Below are positions 23,899 to 27,823 of a stretch of 27,823 nt of DNA, piece by piece; positions within the stretch are counted from its first letter, which is position 1; every line of letters starts with the position of its first letter. The position numbers were made by a program, and so were the translations under genes. The notes under the pieces are model-generated. The model searched no databases, was not told where the DNA came from, and saw nothing but the letters and a program-made list of their open reading frames with translations. The DNA is from SM23-73-3 sp965369445. GTDB lineage: Bacteria; Zixibacteria; MSB-5A5; SM1-73. The stretch covers positions 1-27,823 of the forward strand of contig CBDUQU010000021.1 in the NCBI GenBank assembly GCA_965369445.1, written 5' to 3'.

Positions 23899-24012
23899 GT
23901 TCTGTTAGGTCTTGCTTATGGTTGGCCATGATTCTGGCCTGACACATTCTGAAACTGTCAAATCACACCCGCCAAGGCTGCGCCCGTCTGGGCGGGCAAG
24001 ACCTAACAGAAC
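23899..24012. repeat. 114-bp element bounded by 17-bp perfect inverted repeats
   Basis: The ends are GTTCTGTTAGGTCTTGC (23899-23915) and GCAAGACCTAACAGAAC (23996-24012), exact reverse complements. The interior holds CGCCC-gtct-GGGCG and the string CCTGACACATTCTGA, which recurs at 25979-25993. No transposase and no evident target duplication. It may be a MITE-like element or a long terminator/stem between comF and the dipeptidase gene. Confidence 0.65.
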
Positions 24013-24058
24013 GAGAAACCTGTGAACACAAATGATAAAAGAGTGAAAGGATGAGTAT

Positions 24059-25702
24059 ATGAAGAACCAACTGTTCCTATTGGCGATCTGCCTGGGTATT
24101 TGCCTTCTGGCAACCGGCTCACAAGTTGAGGCCTGCACCAACCTGTTGGTGACCAAAGGAGCTTCAGAGGACGGCTCGGTGATGATCACCTATACCTGCG
24201 ACGGAGAGTTCCATCCCCACCTTGAGTACATTCCGGCAGCGGATCACGAGCCGGAAGATTCACTTGAGATCACTGAATGGTCCGGGAAGGTTCGGGGCAA
24301 GATAAAGCAGGTCCGGCACACCTATGCTGTCGTCGGCATGATGAACGAGCATCAGCTTGCCATCAGCGAGACGACTTTCGACGGGCGCGAAGAACTCCGG
24401 GATTCAACTGGCCTTTTGCACTACTGGGACCTAATTGAGCTGGCCTTAAAGCGGGCAAAGACCACGCGCGGCGCCATTAAGGTTATGACCGATCTGGTCG
24501 CTGAATACGGATACCGATCCACGGGTGAGTCTTTTTCCATCGCCGATACGAAGGAAGTTTGGATTCTGGAAATGATTGGACCGGGACCCGGCGGAGAGGG
24601 CGCCATCTGGGTGGCGGTAAAGATTCCCGACGGATACATATCCTGTCATGCCAACAAGGCGCGGATCGGCGAGTTTCCGCTGGATGATCCGGAGAACTGC
24701 CTCTATTCCGAGAACGTGATTTCCTTCGCTGTAGACAGGGGATACTATGATCCCAACTCCGGCGGGCCGTTCCGATTCTGCGAAGCCTACTGTCCATCCA
24801 CGCCGAAAAACCAGCGTTACGCTGATACGCGGGTCTGGAGCATATTCCGCAGGGCAGCGCCGTCGAAGAACTTCTCTCCCGATTACCACCGGGCCGTGGA
24901 AGGCGCTGAACCTTACCCGCTGTGGATTAAACCTGACAAGAAGCTATCAGTAGCCGATGTCTTCTCCCTTATGCGCGACCACTACGAAGGAACCGATTAC
25001 GACATGACCAAAGGGATCGATGCCGGGCCATACGGCACTCCCAATCGCTGGCGGCCCATGCACTGGATGGTCGACAGCGTCGAGTACGCCTGGGAGCGTC
25101 CCATCTCCACCCAGCAGACCGCCTTCTCGTTCGCGTCGCAGTCGCGCTCCTGGCTTCCCGATCCTATCGGAGGCGTTCTCTGGTACGGCCTCGACGATAC
25201 CTACACCACCTGCTACATACCGTTGTACTGTGGCATCAATACGGTACCGAAGTCGTTTACCGTCGGCAGCATAAGGAAGTTCTCGTGGGATTCGGCTTGG
25301 TGGGTGTTCAACTTCGTGGCCAATTTCGCCAATTTGAAATATTCCTATATGCTGCCGGAGATCCAGGCGGTGCAAAGTGAGATTGAAGAGACTTTCCTTG
25401 CCCTTCAGCCACTTGTAGAAAAAACGGCTGTAGAAATCTACGAGTCTGATCCGAATTTCTTAACTCGTTACCTGACCCATTACTCCGTGACCCATGCCGA
25501 AAAGGTGGTCACGCGCTGGCGGGAGCTGGGAGAGTATTTAATAACCAAATACAACGACGGGTATGTGCAGGACGAGAACGGCCGAGCACAGGAAAAAGGC
25601 TATGCTGAAACCTGGCTGAGGGAGGTTGTGAAATCGCGGCCGGAGCAGTTTCGGCTGCCGGAGAAGGAGGACGAGGTACCGGAGACGAGACTGGTTGATT
25701 GA
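24059..25702 (+). CDS. Secreted C69-family (PepD/U34) dipeptidase, Ntn-hydrolase
   Basis: 547 residues. Residues 1-25 form a signal peptide (KNQLFLLAICLGICLLATGSQ, then VEA) and the mature chain would start at Cys26 (CTNLLVTKGAS). The first-residue Cys is the N-terminal nucleophile of the C69 family. The start CTNLLVTKGASEDGSVMITYTCD, the middle GESFSIADTKEVWILEM and HANKARIGEFPLDDP are characteristic, as is YDMTKGIDAGPYGTPNRWRP. Such enzymes cleave dipeptides; this one should act in the periplasm or outside the cell. In some relatives the catalytic Cys is freed by self-cleavage of a longer propeptide. Here signal peptidase would expose it directly, though Cys26 directly after VEA could also be read as a weak lipobox. 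AAAGGA lies 7 nt before the ATG. Confidence 0.92.
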   Translation: MKNQLFLLAICLGICLLATGSQVEACTNLLVTKGASEDGSVMITYTCDGEFHPHLEYIPAADHEPEDSLEITEWSGKVRGKIKQVRHTYAVVGMMNEHQLAISETTFDGREELRDSTGLLHYWDLIELALKRAKTTRGAIKVMTDLVAEYGYRSTGESFSIADTKEVWILEMIGPGPGGEGAIWVAVKIPDGYISCHANKARIGEFPLDDPENCLYSENVISFAVDRGYYDPNSGGPFRFCEAYCPSTPKNQRYADTRVWSIFRRAAPSKNFSPDYHRAVEGAEPYPLWIKPDKKLSVADVFSLMRDHYEGTDYDMTKGIDAGPYGTPNRWRPMHWMVDSVEYAWERPISTQQTAFSFASQSRSWLPDPIGGVLWYGLDDTYTTCYIPLYCGINTVPKSFTVGSIRKFSWDSAWWVFNFVANFANLKYSYMLPEIQAVQSEIEETFLALQPLVEKTAVEIYESDPNFLTRYLTHYSVTHAEKVVTRWRELGEYLITKYNDGYVQDENGRAQEKGYAETWLREVVKSRPEQFRLPEKEDEVPETRLVD

Positions 25703-25723
25703 TGGTTAGACCGTGACAGAAGA

Positions 25724-25966
25724 GGAACTCTCCCTAAATCCCTCTCTTAAAAAGAGAGGGACTTTCGCTCCCCTTCTCTTGGTAAGTCGAAGATCCCGCC
25801 ACAGGCGGGGAGAAGGGGCCGGGGGATGAGTTCGAAAATCTGATGAGGGAACTCTCCCTAAATCCCTCTCTTAGAAAGAGAGGGACTTCTGCTCCCCTTC
25901 TCTTGGTAAGTCGAAGATCCCGCCACAGGCGGGGAGAAGGGGCCGGGGGATGAGTTCGAAAACCTG
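25724..25966. repeat. Tandem duplication of a 119-bp palindromic unit (period 124)
   Basis: Unit 1 is 25724-25842 and unit 2 is 25848-25966, nearly identical. Each has a CCCTCTCTT/AAGAGAGGG hairpin (25740-25760; 25864-25884). Each also has a longer hairpin with outer CCCCTTCTC/GAGAAGGGG and inner CCCGCC-aca-GGCGGG (25770-25818 in unit 1). They fill most of the 383-nt gap between the converging dipeptidase and oxidoreductase genes, which otherwise contains no gene. No perfect T-run is seen, so whether they terminate transcription is open. Confidence 0.8.
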
Positions 25967-25975
25967 CGGGCGCAA

Positions 25976-26056
25976 TGACCTGACACATTCTGATCTGTCA
26001 GGTCACATGCCCGAAGGTGCAAGACCTGCCAGAACCGGGAAGCATGCTTTGCCCGG
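25976..26056. repeat. Hairpins between the converging genes, partly homologous to the element at 23899-24012
   Basis: TGACCTGACA (25976-25985) and TGTCAGGTCA (25996-26005) form a perfect 10-bp stem with a 10-nt loop. Farther on CCGGG (26035-26039) and CCCGG (26052-26056) enclose the self-complementary AAGCATGCTT. CCTGACACATTCTGA and, later, AAGACCT with CAGAAC recur in the same order in the element at 23899-24012, so this is a partial relative of it. It may terminate transcription from either side. Confidence 0.55.
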
Positions 26057-26085
26057 CTTCAGGGTTGGTAGCGGACATTGGAGCC

Positions 26086-27822
26086 TCAGAACTCCCGCAG
26101 CGATGCCTGGATTCCCTTGTGCATCTCATACCAGAAACTCAAGGCAGCCTCCTGTCTGTTCTTCTCGAAGTAGCCTATCCACTTATCCAGCTCGGCATCC
26201 TTAACACCTTCCACCGTTCGCTTTCTTTTCAGGAACGTATACACGAAGTCAATGTTTCTTTCGCTTTCCCAGAATATGGAGGAGTTTCGGCTGTTTATGC
26301 GGCTGGTGGTGATGGAGATCTGGTTAAGGAACCTCGTCTTCATGCCGTAAAGAGATTCCACGATTTCCGGCAGCATCTCTTCCGCCCACCCCCGGTGGAA
26401 ACGACACATGCCCAGATTATCCAGTATCAGCTCCTTTTTCATTCGCTCTGCATTCTTCCGGCCCAGTTCCCGCGGCGGAAAGAATTCACTTCCGTAATGC
26501 ATGTAGTACTTGCCCATGATAGCCATAGGTGAAAGTACCCCCGAGGTCCAATACTGGTTGGGAACCATCCAGCCCTTGCGGGCAAATGCCGTGTAGACAA
26601 ACCTATCCAGCACATCCTTGCCTTTTTCGCGAGACAACCGGCGAGCCAATTTCCGAGCGCCCTCCTCCAGGTCAAGCAGCCCGCGTTTTTCGATGATGGA
26701 GTCCAGAAGTGCCACACCCACTTCGGCATTTTGCATGGAATCCGAAACGACACTGAACCCTTTGTGAGAGAACGCCGGTTGTTTCTTGACACCGAGTTCC
26801 TCCGGCTTCAGAAGCCCGTCCGAAAGGCATTCCATCAGCCAGGAGATGACGCCGCCGACTGAAATGGCGTCGAATCCATGGGTGTCTGCTCGGTGAACCA
26901 GTTTCTCGGCGGCGCGCTGATCAAAAACGCCGGCAAGAGGTCCCAGGGTCTGATAAGGCTCATAATCTTTTTTGAACTCACCCCGCATCTTTTTGCACAG
27001 GGCGGCACAAGGTTCACCGCAGTTTTTTTGCTGCTTCGTTTCTATCGTCTCGGCGTTAAACTGCTTGAGATAGTGATTAACAACAAACTGGTCATGTATC
27101 TGCAACCTTTCATCTTCCTGCATGTAGATACTTCTGTAATTGAAGCAAATCATCCGCCCGGCCAGCGTTGCGAAGTTGACTCCAAAGGTCCCGCCGGTGT
27201 TGAACTTTGGATCGTAACGGTACTTGGTGGTTGCATCCAGGTCCTTGGCAGCCAATTTCTTTTGGTACTTGTCCTGAAACCATTGATCGGCGATCTTGCG
27301 GTCGTCGAAGTCCTGGTCGATATAGGTTCCTCCGTAGATTATGGCGGCAATCCCGTGTTCTTTGAGCAACTTGCTGCCAAATCCTCCCCGTCCCGCCCAG
27401 GTGTCAACGTGAGTCAGTTTCCCCTGTCGAATCGGAGCGGAACCGATCGCGCCGAAATCTGTAGCCTGGGCAGCAGGGCCGACAGCAAGTATCCGGGGCT
27501 CGTTGGAATAGGATCCACCAAAGCGTTGAAGGACATGATCCATCAGAGAATAGATACCTCCGCGCCCTTCCTTCCACACCTTGTGCAAATCCACCGGGAC
27601 AATTCTCACCTCGATTTCCTCAACGCCAGCTCTGTTGAGATAAAGAATGGAAGGGTTTGGTGCTCTGCCTACTACTGAGAGCATGTTGATTCCCAGGTTG
27701 TCGAAGACCAACGCAGCTCCACCCATAGAGGAGATGTAAAAGCCACCCCAACATGGCGAGAACCCGGTGAAGATAAGGCGGTTTGACCCCGGGAATATGG
27801 ATCCGGCAAGAAGCCCCGCTCC
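26086..27822 (-). CDS. Aldehyde:ferredoxin oxidoreductase family protein (5' part beyond window)
   Basis: 578 codons are visible on the minus strand and the frame is open to the edge, so the ATG at 27726 is internal. The N-terminal domain shows GSNRLIFTGFSP and CWGGFYISSMGGAALVF, matching the AOR N-terminal beta-domain that binds the pterin cofactor. HVDTWAGRGGFGSKLL is the AGRGG pterin-binding loop. A cluster motif CGEPCAALC (C-x3-C-x3-C, codons about 26995-27021) replaces the C-x2-C-x3-C of Pyrococcus AOR. LGMCRF supplies the likely fourth Cys. DYEPYQTLGPLAGVFD and HGFDAISVGGVISWLME belong to the central and C-terminal helical domains. Enzymes of this family oxidise aldehydes or reduce carboxylates with a tungsten or molybdenum bis-pterin and one [4Fe-4S] cluster, passing electrons to ferredoxin. 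The substrate is unknown. Confidence 0.93.
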   Translation of the reverse strand, partial: GAGLLAGSIFPGSNRLIFTGFSPCWGGFYISSMGGAALVFDNLGINMLSVVGRAPNPSILYLNRAGVEEIEVRIVPVDLHKVWKEGRGGIYSLMDHVLQRFGGSYSNEPRILAVGPAAQATDFGAIGSAPIRQGKLTHVDTWAGRGGFGSKLLKEHGIAAIIYGGTYIDQDFDDRKIADQWFQDKYQKKLAAKDLDATTKYRYDPKFNTGGTFGVNFATLAGRMICFNYRSIYMQEDERLQIHDQFVVNHYLKQFNAETIETKQQKNCGEPCAALCKKMRGEFKKDYEPYQTLGPLAGVFDQRAAEKLVHRADTHGFDAISVGGVISWLMECLSDGLLKPEELGVKKQPAFSHKGFSVVSDSMQNAEVGVALLDSIIEKRGLLDLEEGARKLARRLSREKGKDVLDRFVYTAFARKGWMVPNQYWTSGVLSPMAIMGKYYMHYGSEFFPPRELGRKNAERMKKELILDNLGMCRFHRGWAEEMLPEIVESLYGMKTRFLNQISITTSRINSRNSSIFWESERNIDFVYTFLKRKRTVEGVKDAELDKWIGYFEKNRQEAALSFWYEMHKGIQASLREF

Positions 27823-27823
27823 G

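Noticed and set aside
23904..24007. GTTAGGT and ACCTAAC in the 17-bp inverted repeats as an attC site.
   Set aside because: The two boxes are in the reverse order (GTTRRRY first), and no cassette or integrase is present.
25724..25966. The tandem units as a CRISPR array.
   Set aside because: Only two units, each over 100 bp, with no short repeat/spacer pattern and no cas gene.
26878..27678. A 266-codon plus-strand open frame opposite the AOR gene.
   Set aside because: The minus strand carries clear AOR motifs throughout this region, and the plus frame has no recognisable family features.

Overview
The window (about 27.8 kb) looks like chromosomal DNA from a Gram-negative, rod-shaped, probably anaerobic bacterium. 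The rod-shape operon mreC-mreD-mrdA-rodA and lgt support the cell type. The partial tungsten/molybdenum aldehyde:ferredoxin oxidoreductase supports anaerobic metabolism. No marker here fixes the phylum. The gene mix and the hairpin-rich intergenic repeats would fit an uncultured lineage such as those around the FCB group, but that is a low-confidence inference.

Positions 1-15000 form a surface-glycan locus, all on the plus strand. It opens with a sugar-nucleotide module: the C-terminal part of a Gfo/Idh/MocA dehydrogenase, a hexapeptide acetyltransferase overlapping it by 4 nt, and a DegT-type PLP aminotransferase. Together these could make an acetamido-dideoxy sugar nucleotide by WbpB/D/E-like chemistry. 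Between the last two sits an unrelated membrane-anchored beta-propeller gene. It is flanked by two diverged copies of the same terminator-plus-promoter segment, and the downstream copy still carries the last codons of an acetyltransferase gene. Then come a GT2 transferase, a polytopic GT-C-type protein with a TPR tail, a second GT2 with membrane tail, a GT4, a flippase-like LPG-synthase-TM protein, a YfhO-like GT-C protein, a polyprenyl-phosphate-mannose-synthase-like GT2 and a rhamnosyltransferase-like GT2. This set could assemble a lipid-linked or cell-surface glycan.

Positions 15000-24000 are housekeeping: accA, a Trm112-like zinc peptide, a PtsN/fructose-type EIIA protein, mreC, mreD, mrdA (PBP2), rodA, lgt and comF. 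mrdA and rodA overlap by 4 nt, matching their joint work as transpeptidase and SEDS glycosyltransferase. Positions 24059-25702 encode a secreted C69-family dipeptidase. Convergent to it, an aldehyde ferredoxin oxidoreductase runs off the right edge.

The intergenic spaces are rich in palindromic DNA: perfect hairpins, two three-way-junction-like elements, a 114-bp element bounded by 17-bp inverted repeats, and a 119-bp tandem duplication. No tRNA, rRNA, CRISPR array, transposase or phage gene was seen. No clearly new multi-gene system is evident. The best leads are the duplicated terminator/promoter module around the beta-propeller gene and the repeat families.
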